The notes beneath the pieces were generated by a model. It saw nothing but the letters and a program-made list of their open reading frames with translations. It did not search any database and was not told where the DNA came from. Both the position numbers and the translations under genes were made by a program. 64,000 bases of DNA from Globodera rostochiensis (lineage: Eukaryota > Nematoda > Chromadorea > Rhabditida > Heteroderidae): positions 423,501 through 487,500 of the forward strand of contig JAEVLN010000001.1 in NCBI GenBank assembly GCA_018350325.1, read 5' to 3'. Shown piece by piece: positions 14,701 to 24,679 of the stretch (the first letter of the stretch is position 1; the number at the start of each line of letters is the position of its first letter).

Positions 14701-15849
14701 ATCACTTTTTGGACAAAAAAAAAAGGGTAAATTTAAAAGATATTTATTTATTTACCTGTAAGCAGCAAAAAGCAATTCTTTTTCGAAATGTCAATTTACT
14801 TGCGTCATTTAATGCCCTTTTTCTTTCCCATTATTTTGACTCTCGATTTATTAACTTGCCCACAGTCTTCGACAATAAATCCAAATGAATAAATATGCAA
14901 TAAAACGCTTGGGGGGTTGGGGGGGGGGAATCGGCGATCGTAAATTCATTTGGAGGAATGGGCGAAGATTTAATCATTTGGGCGCAACATTGACAACTTT
15001 TTTACTACGCTTTTAGCAATTTTGCACCAAAAATACCGTAGGGAAAGGGATAAATTTGGGTTGGCACGTTCTGAAAATGGCACTTCCAAAATCATTTAAT
15101 AATTCTTACAAATTGTCATTTTGAAGGTTTATAAATGCGCGACGTCGCATTGTGCAGCCGATGATCGACTCAAACAACCGCGCGGGGCGTCCGGTGCAAG
15201 TGTTCAAGAACAGGCGGCGGAAGGGCAGCGGCGGTCTTGGGGGAGGAGTCGGCACTTCGCCGAGTCCGGTGCCGGAAGGCCAATCGCCCGAACTGCTTCT
15301 CAATGGGAGCGGCACCACCGGCACGGTGAGCCGGAATGACGGAGACTTTGGCGCAACTCCGGAGGATCCATCGACGATCGCTGTAAACAACGGCGGTTCG
15401 TCGTCCACTAGCAACTCTTCGGCCTCATCCCTTCGCTCTCTCCACGCCTCTGCGCAGGGCTCTTCTGTCCAGCAGTCGTCCCCTCTGCTCGGCTCCGCTG
15501 CCGCGGGCATTATTGTGCCTTTGTCGTCTCCGGCAACTGCCTCCGTGATGCCGTCTTATCAGGCAAATGCCGCTGCGGCAGCGGCGGTGGCAGCAGCCGC
15601 AGCATCCAATCCTTACGCCAACTTCGCCGGGGCAACCGCGTGAGTGATCTGCCGGCATTGGCCGCAAATTGAGCGGTTTATTGGAGGCTTTACGTTTCAC
15701 TTTTTAGAGGCTTTCCTTTCACGGGAATGGGCGGAATGTCGTCGATGCTCTCTCCGTACGCACTGAATCCGATGGCGGGTGTTAACGGCGGCGGCGGTTG
15801 GGGAAGTATCGATCTGAACCCGACACATCGGGGAAATTTGGACGGCTGA
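5762..15849 (+). CDS. unc-62: UNC-62 / Meis-type TALE homeodomain transcription factor
   Basis: Exons: 5762-5983, 9615-9757, 9853-9903, 9948-10155, 10202-10252, 10952-11236, 11364-11599, 11656-11894, then either 12663-13204 or 13408-13613, then 13748-13824, 15127-15639 and 15708-15849. All phases close, giving about 902 or 790 residues. The Meis N-terminal domain, which binds PBC/Exd-type partners, is clear: [21 protein letters not shown], then [13 protein letters not shown] joined to VHELCDNFC. The TALE homeodomain ends with [30 protein letters not shown] and IVQPMID. The rest is Gln-, Ser- and Ala-rich, typical of a nuclear regulator. In C. elegans, unc-62 acts with CEH-20 in development and in adult gut gene control. 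The border 9757/9853 is my best phase-consistent choice but is the weakest joint. Start: first ATG of the open frame; other first exons are possible. Confidence 0.93.
5984..9614 (+). other. Large first intron of unc-62, no gene seen
   Basis: The 3.6 kb between the first two unc-62 coding exons has GT at 5984 and TTTCAG ending at 9614. It holds many G and C runs (6160, 6250, 6330-6540, 6990, 7570, 8780-8830) and AT-rich blocks. No exon or RNA gene was recognised. Meis-gene first introns often carry enhancers, but nothing specific is visible here. Confidence 0.55.
9904..9947 (+). other. GC-AG intron inside the Meis domain of unc-62
   Basis: The conserved junction [12 protein letters not shown] is only restored by removing 44 nt beginning GCAGGC, after exon bases TACAG, and ending CTTTCAG. 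No GT donor nearby keeps the frame. The intron is therefore of the rare GC-AG class, with an AG at the exon end as usual for that class. Confidence 0.75.
12663..13204 (+). other. unc-62: unc-62 alternative exon, 7a type
   Basis: This 542-nt exon enters in phase 1 (acceptor TCTTTCAG) and leaves in phase 0 (donor GTGTGT). It encodes an acidic linker followed by [19 protein letters not shown], the N-terminal arm and helix 1 of a TALE homeodomain, close to the standard Meis form (KKRG.FPK.ATN). It splices to the shared exon at 13748 that starts HPYPTEE. Compared with the next exon it has the canonical start of the homeodomain but a changed helix 1 (NWLFVNVT). Confidence 0.85.
13408..13613 (+). 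other. unc-62: unc-62 alternative exon, 7b type
   Basis: This 206-nt exon has the same entry and exit phases as 12663-13204. It encodes a second version of the same half-homeodomain, [20 protein letters not shown] followed by NNIT, as in the C. elegans 7b form. Each exon has length 3n+2, so including both, or neither, would break the frame: the pair is mutually exclusive by phase. Confidence 0.88.
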
Positions 15850-16811
15850 TTTGCGACGGTCGAAGGGCAGAGATATAACGAATTTGTCAGATTCTCCCCA
15901 AATAAGTAACTCATTTGCTCTGAATACGTGTAATGTAACTCTTCCCACTCATCCGCCATATTTTATTTGCTTTTATGAGAGCTGTGGCCCCATGACTTTT
16001 GTTTATTTATATGAGCTATCTTTGAAGATTTAGCTTTTAATTCTGCGTTTTGATTTTGGTTCACATTTTGTTCAATTTCATTCGCTTTTTGTCTCATCCA
16101 TTCACAGCGGTTCCATTCTCGAATTCGCATGCAACTCTCGACACCATTTTTCGCAAATGCTTGTTCAACACCATCAATCAGCACACTTTTTGTCTTGCGA
16201 GAGGCAAATAATCTTAAATTTCCATATAATAAATTACAAATAAATACATCAAATGGAATTAGTCTTTGATTGGCTTGGCCACCCCATTAGGCCGGTCACT
16301 ATGCCATTTTAACACCCGCCGAAGGGTTTTGGGCAGGGCTCCCAAATCCGAGCTTTTATAGGCCGATGAAATCGTTCATTTTCATATAATTTTATAAAAT
16401 TAAGCTGTCCAAATTGTTAGCCGCCGGACCCCCCGGTTTAAAACATTTGGGGACAAAAGCACTCCTCGCCCACCGATTTGTTTTCCTCCGAAAAGAGCAT
16501 TTGTTGCCCGTGGAAACGGCACGTTTTGAGAGAGTGCGAGAGGGGGGGGGGGACGCTTTTTGGCTAAATTGCCGCCGCCTTGCGAATGTGCCGCTTCCCT
16601 TCCGATTTATACTTTGGGGGATCATCGACGCGAAAGTTCGTTGTCAGAAGCTAACACAAATGCCGAAGTGCCTCCTATCCTATCCGTGAAGGGCATTAAA
16701 GCATTAAGCCCCCCCCCTCGCAATTAAATATTTCCTTTTCCCATCGGGCAAATAAAAGTAAGCCTTCCCCAATTTGAGGCTTTTGCTCACCCCACGCAAC
16801 CGACCACCGAA
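15850..16811. other. Intergenic, unc-62 3' flank and mlt-4 5' flank
   Basis: No gene seen. AATAAA-like signals occur near 16227 and 16240. A G run lies near 16542 and a C run near 16710. The sequence just before 16812 is the likely 5' leader of the ankyrin gene. Confidence 0.5.
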
Positions 16812-19800
16812 ATGGTCGCGACCAATTCCGTCGGTAACGCGGGCGAACTGCTTTTCGCCGCGTTGGATGGTGGCGACATGGAAGAGAGCAACGAAATTTT
16901 GGATGGACACCCGGAGAGTGTGGACGCCAGGGATGAGGAGCTGCGGGTGAGTGATCACTGATCAGCAGAAGAGAGTCAGCGGGAGAAAGTGATCGGACGG
17001 ATCAACGATTAGAGAGGCAATCCTTCGGATATTCATCCGTTAATCGCTTAGGTACCTCTCCATTATGCGGCCGACTGCGCTGATTTGGAAACCTTTCAGC
17101 GGATTCTGAGTGAGTTTATGGAATTTAGCAAAATTATTCAAACTGAGGACTGAATCGGACGCTAATGGACGCACAAGACAAATTTGGCTTCACTCCTCTG
17201 CTGGTCTCTGTGATGGCCGGGAACTTGGAGGTGCTGGAAAGTCTGATCGAACAGGTCGGTGGGCTCGTCAGTGGAGATGGGTAAACTTACCGTTTTTGTG
17301 AGAAAGGGTGCTCAGTTGGACCTTTTGGATCGGGATGGACACTCTGCGGTGCATTGGGCCGTTGTGTGTGGACAAGTTTGGTCGGGGAGGGGAGGGGACT
17401 TCCCTAGGGGACTTCCGATGCATTTGCACCTCACATCAGTTGGATGTTCTCATCGCTCTTCAACGCCACGGTGCGCCGATTGCTTTGGCGGACGTCCACG
17501 GAGCGCATCCGTTGCATTACGCTACGGTAAGATCGGCTTTGGAGGAGGAAGTGCCGCCCTATCGGGCTGAGGCCGTCCTCCATGTACTGCTCCGACACGG
17601 CGCCCAATTGGAGTGTGCTGACGTGGACGGACGGACTCCGCTGCTATGGGCGGCAAGCGACGGTTTCTTATGAGGCATTAAAATGCCATCGGCCAATGCT
17701 TCAGGCAATTTGCCGGCCTTTCGCAGTCTGGTCCAAAAGGGTGCCAATCGTTTTTCGGTGGATCCGCGACCGACTCGGCGTTCTCCACTGTGCCGCAAGC
17801 CACGGATTCGTGGAAATTTTGCGCGAAATGATTTCCCTATTGACCGGACAAAAAGGAGCGATGACTGTGGACGCGAAGGTTTTGCGGGGGGGGGGGAGGG
17901 ATTTGTTCCATGTTTTGTTTAGGACCGTAACTCCGACACGCCTCTGTTCTATGCGGCCACCTTCGGGCATTGCGAATGTGCCAAACTTTTGTTGGATAAA
18001 GGCGCCAATGTGAACCAAACGGTGGGAGGGAGGGAAAGGGAAATAAACCCAATAAAAGGATAAGCGAATTCGGACGGCGGCACATTGTGCAGCGGCAAAA
18101 GGGCAGTTGAGGGTTCTGAAGCTGTTAAGACAGGTAATGGACGGGGGGGGGGGGTGGGGGGGGGAGGGCGCCGAGGGGGAAGTAGCAAAACGAATGAGGC
18201 GACGAATGGACGACGGGACAAAGTGTTTTTTTGTGACAGTTTGGTGCCAGCTTCAGTCTGCAGAACTACCGCGGGGACTTGCCCTTCCACGAAGCTGTTC
18301 AGACGGGGCTTAAAGGTGGGGGCGAGGGAGAGGGGGACCTGAGAAAGTTGGGCCCAAATGAATGCTAACTGAATTTGACATCAAAAATATGGGACCTTAA
18401 GATGTCATCGAATGGTTTTTGGACATTGAACCCAATTTTGTATCGGCACCAAACTTTTGTGGCCGCGCTCCTTTGCATTTGGCGGCCTCCAAAGGCAACA
18501 TAGAATTGGTCGTTTTGCTGTGTACTCGCGGTGCCCAAATCAATGCTTTGATGATGCACAAGGTCAGAGTGGGGGAGGAGAGGGAGGGGGATAATGATTG
18601 GACTGAAGCGATCGGTGATGGTTTGAGACAGAGGGGGGGGATAATGATTGGACTGAAGCGATCGGTGATGGTTGGAGACAGAGGGGGGGGGGCATAATGA
18701 TTGGACTGAAGCGATCGGTGATGGTTGGAGACAGAGGGGGGGGGGGGGCATAATGATTGGACTGAAGCGATCGGTGATGGTTGGAGACAGAGGGGGGGGG
18801 GGGATAATGATTGGACTGAAGCGATCGGTGATGGTTGGAGACAGAGGGGGGGGGGCATAATGATTGGACTGAAGCGATCGGTGATGGTTGGAGAACAAAG
18901 CAGACTCCAGAGGGGGGGGGGGGGATAATGATCGGACTGAGGTTGGAGAACAAAGCATATTATTTGGTGCAGTCAACTTATTTTTGTTGTCCTGATCGAA
19001 TAGAAAGGGATGGGGGAAATTTATGGTCGGAGACACTTTGAGGGTACAGGGTCAACTGCTGACTCCATTGGATGTTGCGAAAAGTCGCGGGCACGAGTTG
19101 GTCATTGACTATTTGAGCGGAAAGCATGGCGCATTAACAGCAGCCGGAGTTTCACCGGAGGGACGGGACTTCCAGAGGCTAAGCATTGAGGAGAGATTAA
19201 AGACCGGTGGGTGCCCTTGGGGGGGAGGGCTGACTTTACTGCTGGAGGAGTTCAGCCAAATTGCGCAAAATGCACGTCGAATTGATGGCGTACGAAGAAG
19301 TGACAAGAGAGGGGACGCAGTCGTTGTTGGAGAGGGGCCATTCTGTGCGGACGTCGAAGAAGGCCCGCCGTGCCGACCGACGGGAGATGGTTGACGCTTA
19401 CACGACAATGTCGGTGAGCGAAGCTTTGCATATTTAGTCAAACTCTCGACATTTAATTTCAAGCGCCGTTCCTCTTCCGCCTCGGCGGGATCGTTTCATT
19501 TCCCTAAAAAAGTGCCTAGGACAACGAGCACGACTGATCTGTTGGCTTTGAGCCCATCATTTTATGCCCAGCGGGGAGGGGGGAACGGAAGAGGGAAAGG
19601 CCAAGTGATGCAAAATGAAACGGAACGTGCAGAGATGGAGAAGACTATCCAACGCATTGTGCAAGAGGAATTGCAAAATACGGCAAATTGGGAGAGTGGG
19701 GCGGGACAAGATAGCGTCGAGAATGAGGAGAGTAAAAGACGACGAGAAAGCGTGGAGAGTGAGAAGATAGCTGAGCAAGAGGAGAGAGAAAGCGAACGAG

Positions 19801-22800
19801 AGGGAGGAGGACAGAACATCGTGCCAACCCCCGCCGCCGCAGTGGCGGAATTCCGTGCAAAACACTCGGCAAGGGGAAACAAAGTACGAACTCCCGCAAG
19901 CGATCACGAGGAAGAAGACGTACATCGAAAAAGTCCGTTTGCTTTTCCTTCCTTCGCTTTCCTGCACACCTTTCAGTTGGTGGAAGAGTGCGTTTGAAGA
20001 TGGAGGACGAGGGTGTTAGGGTTGGAGAAGAGAAAGGCACAAGACAACAACGAATTCTGAGAAGGATGACGCCGCGGGGGGCACAGCGAGCGGATGAAGA
20101 TGAGGAAGACGTCGGAGAAGTGACCGAACTGCACATCCTCGAACAGGGGTTATCCCCGCCAGTGTCCCAACAGCCCATCGGACGGATGGCCCAATTCGGT
20201 GGGAATAAAAAGTCATTTCAAAATGAAACAATTTGCCAAATATTCTCCTCAACTCTCAGCTAATAACACAAATCACCATGCGCCGCGTTCTTCAATTACT
20301 CGCCGTTACATCCACGAAAAAGCCATCTTCGACGAGCTGACACATTTAAAACGGATGCAACTTCAGTATAGGCGCGTGAGCGAAGCTGTCCTCGTCCGAT
20401 CGCTAGTCCAAAACTTTTGCCGAATGCATTCCATCAATCCTGCACACTTCCGTCGTGTGCACACTTTTCACCAGTGGGAAAAGTTTCTGTACGGTGAGAA
20501 GGGGGGGGCATTATTAGCGAGTAGGCTTAATCCAGATGAAGCCGGTCAATCTTAGTCCAGCTGAAGCCGGTCAATCTTAGTCCAGCTGAAGCCGGTCAAT
20601 CTTAGTCCAGCTGAAGCCGGTCAATCTTAGTCCAGCTGAAGCCGGTCAATCTTAGTCCAGCTGAAGCCGGTCAATCTTAGTCCAGCTGAAGCCGGTCAAT
20701 CTTAGTCCAGCTGAAGCCGGTCAATCTTAGTCAAGCTGAAGCCGGTCAATCTTAGTCCAGCTGAAGCCGGTCAATCTTAGTCCAGCTGAAGCCGGTCAAT
20801 CTTAGTCCAGCTGAAGCCGGTCAATCTTAGTCCAGCTGAAGCCGGTCAATCTTAGTCCAGCTGAATGAAGCCGGTCAATCTTAGTCCAGCTGAAGCCGGT
20901 CAATCTTAGTCCAGCTGAAGCCAGGTCAATCTTAGTCAAGCTGAAGCCGGTCAATCTTAGTCCAGCTGAAGCCGGTTCAATCTTAGTCCAGCTTGAAGCC
21001 GGTCAATCTTAGTCCAGCTGAAGCGGTCAATCTTAGTCCAGCTGAAGCCAGGTCCATCTTAGTCCAGCTGAAGCCAAGCAGCCATAGTCCAGCTGAAGCC
21101 AGGTCCATCTTAGTCCAGCTGAAGCCGGTCAATCTTAGTCCAGCTGAAGCCGGTCAATCTTAGTCCAGCTGAAGCGGTCAATCTTAGTCCAGCTGAAGCC
21201 GGTCAATCTTAGTCCAGCTGCAAGCCGGTCAATCTTAGTCCAGCTGAAGCCGGTCAATCTTAGTCCAGCTGAAGCCGGTCAATCTTAGTCCAGCTGAAGC
21301 CGGTCAATCTTAGTCCAGCTGAAGCCGGTCAATCTTAGTCCAGCTGAAGCCGGTCAATCTTAGTCCAGCTGAAGCCAGCCATAGTCCAGCTGAAGCCGGT
21401 CAATCTTAGTCCAGCTGAAGCCGGTCAATCTTAGTCCAGCTGAAGCCGGTCAATCTTAGTCCAGCTGAAGCCAATCTTAGTCCAGCTGAAGCCGGTCAAT
21501 CTTAGACCTGCTCTCAGACCAGCTGAAGCCGGTCAATCTTAGTCCAGCTGAAGCCGGTCAATCTTAGTCCAGCTGAAGCCGGTCAATCTTAGTCCAGCTG
21601 AAGCCGGTCAATCTTAGTCCAGCTGAAGCCGGTCAATCTTAGTCCAGCTGAAGCCGGTCAATCTTAGACCTGCTCTCAGACCAGCTGAAGCCGGTCAATC
21701 TTAGTCCAGCTGAAGCCGGTCAATCTTAGTCCAGCTGAAGCCAGCCAATCTTAGTCCAGCTGAAGCCGGTCAATCTTAGTCCAGCTGAAGCCGGTCAATC
21801 TTAGTCCAGCTGAAGCCGGTCAATCTTAGTCCAGCTGAAGCCGGTCAATCTTAGTCCAGCTGAAGCCGGTCAATCTTAGTCCAGCTGAAGCCGGTCAATC
21901 TTAGTCCAGCTGAAGCCGGTCAATCTTAGTCCAGCTGAAGCCGGTCAATCTTAGTCCAGCTGAAGCCGGTCAATCTTAGTCCAGCTGAAGCCGGTCAATC
22001 TTAGTCCAGCTGAAGCCGGTCAATCTTAGTCCAGCTGAAGCCGGTCAATCTTAGTCCAGCTGAAGCCGGTCAATCTTAGTCCAGCTGAAGCCGGTCAATC
22101 TTAGACCTGCTCTCAGACCAGCTGAAGCCGGTCAATCTTAGTCCAGCTGAAGCCGGTCAATCTTAGTCCAGCTGAAGCCGGTCAATCTTAGTCCAGCTGA
22201 AGCCGGTCAATCTTAGTCCAGCTGAAGCCGGTCAATCTTAGTCCAGCTGAAGCCGGTCAATCTTAGTCCAGCTGAAGCCGGTCAATCTTAGACCTGCTCT
22301 CAGACCAGCTGAAGCTTATCTACCTGGAGGAGCGTGACCGAATAAGTGCAGCGGCCATCATCGCCTCGCAAAGGGCTGCTGCCGCCGCGGGCGCTGTTGG
22401 AACGCGCCCGGCAGTTTTGTATTCCGCCCAACAAAGAGTGTTCGCCGGCACCGCTTCCGCAGCGATCGGCGGAACCGCCCCAATGGGCGCACTCATCCTG
22501 CGGAAGTTCGATTCTCGCGTTCTTCCGCGCACGGATCCCTTGGAGGAACGAATGCACGAGCTGAACCGTATCTACGGAAGCGGAAGGTCGAGAGCATTTT
22601 ACAATTTGTATCGTAATCGGAAACCCGGCCTCCCCGAGTGCCGGGTTTTCGAATTGTTCGGTTTGCTTGCTCTGACCCAAAATCGGGCTGTCCCAAAAAA
22701 ATTTGTGCTTCATTCAGCTCAAGCAGAAATTCGGTCACGTTAACTGCGACACATTCAATCGCTGCGCAGCCGCTGGCAGATACACAACGACGAAGGCGGA

Positions 22801-22852
22801 GAAGGGAGAAGAAGGAGGAGACGAAAGACGGAGTGAGAGAGAGAGAGAGTAG
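16812..22852 (+). CDS. mlt-4: Inversin-like ankyrin-repeat protein (MLT-4 type)
   Basis: Exons I can place: 16812-16946, 17052-17109, 17148 to about 17254, one ending 17375, 17440-17662, 17705-17878, 17923-18021, 18065-18133, 18264-18315, 18402-18562, 19050-19206, 19256-19413, 19464 to about 19934, 19977-20198, 20260-20493, 22304-22644 and 22718-22852. At least eight ankyrin repeats follow one another (VPLHYAAD, DGHSAVHWAV, GAHPLHYAT, GRTPLLWAASDG, LGVLHCAASHG, DTPLFYAATFGH, RTAAHCAAAKG, GRAPLHLAASKG). A charged linker and an inversin-type tail follow (HLKRMQLQYRRVSEAVLVRS, then HQWEKFLY-DQLKLIYLEER). In C. elegans the inversin homologue MLT-4 is needed for moulting; in vertebrates inversin is ciliary. 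Odd points: one extra base near 17764 shifts the frame inside a repeat; the joints after 17148 and near 19934 are uncertain; and three introns or ends carry minisatellites. Confidence 0.82.
18575..18960 (+). repeat. Intronic minisatellite, 50-60 bp unit with a variable G run
   Basis: About seven head-to-tail copies of a unit running ATAATGATTGGACTGAAGCG, then ATCGGTGATGGTTGGAGACA, then GA plus 8-13 G. It fills most of the mlt-4 intron 18563-19049. Copies differ mainly in G-run length, and the last two are degenerate. Confidence 0.93.
20528..22303 (+). repeat. 25-bp minisatellite filling one mlt-4 intron
   Basis: About 71 tandem copies of TCTTAGTCCAGCTGAAGCCG plus GTCAA occupy nearly all of the intron 20494-22303. 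Every unit holds TCTTAG followed by TCCAGCTGAAG, which copies the real acceptor CTCTCAG followed by ACCAGCTGAAG at 22303/22304. Three internal units (acceptor-like AG at 21517, 21679 and 22116) carry the longer true junction CCTGCTCTCAGACCAGCTGA unchanged. A few units have 1-4 bp indels, mostly around 20860-21230. There are no unique spacers, so this is not a CRISPR array. Confidence 0.96.
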
Positions 22853-22955
22853 ACGAGAGGAAGGAGGAGACGAAAGACGGAGAGAGAAAGAGAGAGAGTA
22901 GACGAGAGGAAGGAGGAGACGAAAGACGGAGAGAGAAAGAGAGAGAGTAGACGAG
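22811..22955 (+). repeat. GA-rich 49-bp tandem repeat at the mlt-4 3' end
   Basis: About three copies of a unit containing GGAGGAGACGAAAGACGGAG followed by AGAGAAAGAGAGAGAGTAGA. The first copy encodes the last residues and stop of mlt-4 (TAG at 22850-22852); the others lie in the 3' flank. Confidence 0.85.
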
Positions 22956-23270
22956 GTGAGAGGCTCGGAAGAGGGGCAGAGCCTTCTGTGACAGACTGAA
23001 AGAAAGGGGCGGAAGAGACGGAGACTTCATTTAATTGTCAAAAATTTTGAGCATAAATTAAATTTATCAGGTTACAAAAATTTTTAATTCCAATTCGATA
23101 AATAAAAGATAAAATTTAGCTAAAATGAACGAAACAGAGAGATTGTCGGCAGAGAAAGGGATGGCAAAGCGACGAAAACGGGGTCATAAGATGCAATAAT
23201 TTTTCAAGAAATTTTTTTGTTTAAATTGAAAAAAAAAACTATTAACGGGTCATGGTCAGGGTGATGCATC

Positions 23271-23472
23271 TTTTGCGCCGGAGACATTTGCGCCGGCGAA
23301 TTTATGCCATTCGACTCCGCGAACCCCAAGTGGTGGCTTAAGCCTAAGCCTAACGAACCCCTGAGCTCAGGGTGGCTTAGGCGAACCCCCAAGTGCAAAA
23401 AAATTAACCTTGGCAAAAAGCGGACAAAAATCATTTATAGACTTTGCCGGCGCAAATGTCGCCGGCGCAAAA
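23271..23472. mobile_element. Short non-autonomous element (MITE) with 27-bp terminal inverted repeats
   Basis: Positions 23271-23297 and 23446-23472 are inverted copies of each other with one mismatch (core TTTGCGCCGGC / GCCGGCGCAAA). The 148 bp between them hold no coding frame. A target duplication is not clear. Confidence 0.7.
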
Positions 23473-23505
23473 ATTTATCGGCACTTCGAAGCCGACCCTT
23501 CCAAG

Positions 23506-24039
23506 CAGGGCCGTAGCCAGAAAAAAATTTCGGGGAGGGGGGGCAAACCAAAAAAGTCGATTCTTAGGGGGTGCATTTTCGAGTTTTGTTGCATTTTTCT
23601 TAAGCAATTTTTCCCCCCAAAAAATTGTATTTTATGGGATCGATTTTCTAAATTTTTTAACATTTTTGTTTAAAAATAGCGTAAAAATCGGAATCGCCGA
23701 TTTTCAAATTTTAAAAAATGTAAGTTTTTTTGAAAACTTCTGAGGGGATGGGGGGGGGGGTCGGCGGTGCCGATAGGCGCCGCCGAGAAAATTTTGAAGA
23801 TTTTAACAATATTTGTTAAGGGATTTGCAACCTAAAATTTAAAAATACGGTAATTTTTTGAACCTTTTTAAGAATCGGGGGCCGGCGGGAAAAATTTTTG
23901 AGTTTTTTGATGGAATTTGTTAGCAAAATTGGCCCAAAAATTATTAATTTTGCAAAACAATAGGGTCCCCCCTCTTGTTTTTTTTTTGTCACATTTCGGG
24001 GGGGGGGCCATGGCGGCCCCCCCCCTGGCTACGGGCCTG
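23506..24039. mobile_element. hAT-like non-autonomous DNA transposon
   Basis: The ends are CAGGGCCGTAGCCAG (23506-23520) and CTGGCTACGGGCCTG (24025-24039), inverted repeats with one mismatch. The element is flanked on both sides by exact CTTCCAAG (23498-23505 and 24040-24047). An 8-bp target duplication with CAGG-type ends is the hAT signature. The 534-bp interior is AT-rich with G runs and encodes no transposase, so it is a MITE-like passenger of an element elsewhere. Confidence 0.82.
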
Positions 24040-24047
24040 CTTCCAAG

Positions 24048-24679
24048 CACCCACCCCCGAAAAGTTTTCTGGTTACGGGCTTAGTTATGGTGTAGAATCA
24101 TCAAAGCTAGGCCAGGTCAATCAGTCACATCCTCCACGCTATGACAGAATTGCATCCTTTTGAAGAATCGTCATTCACTTCCGCCGAGAAGACAAAATAC
24201 CGCGGATATTTTAGTTCCAAAGGACTAACGGGGAGTCAGGCGGTGTCGATAGGCGCCACCAGGAAAATTTCTTTAAAGATTTTAACATTATTGTTAGGAA
24301 AAATTGATCTAAAATTAAAAATTTGGATTATTTTTGAGCAAAATTTTCCAAGAAAATTCAAAAAGTGAGAAAAATACTTGACAATTAACATTTGGCCATC
24401 TGTCAACAAGACAACTAATTTGGCCATCTGTCAACAAAAAATTTAAAAGAAAATACTTTAAAAACTCCAAAAAACCAAATAGGTAAAGACCCCAAAAAAG
24501 GACAAATCTTTAAAAAAGGACATTCACATCCCTGGCTTAAAGCGCACCAGAAACATAGCCAAAGAACAAAAATGTTCTTGTATTAAGGCAAAAAGAGGAT
24601 TTCATATGCTTCCAAAATCAAAGTTATCATTCTACTAATACAAAATTTAGCAATTTGATTAACGTTTTGTTAGAAGACA
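24048..24679. other. Intergenic flank of cct-7 with a repeat fragment
   Basis: No gene seen. Around 24233-24300 there is a block (GGCGGTGTCGATAGGCGCCA, then AT-rich) similar to the inside of the element at 23760-23830 and to 28430-28460. TTTTGTTAG at 24664-24672, just before the cct-7 ATG, could be a trans-splice acceptor. Confidence 0.5.

Noticed and set aside
18365..19036. 223-codon minus-strand open frame of Ser/Pro/Ile repeats
   Set aside because: It is the antisense of the 50-60-bp minisatellite in an mlt-4 intron.
20528..22303. CRISPR-like array
   Set aside because: The 25-bp units are directly adjacent without unique spacers, and the locus is a nematode intron.
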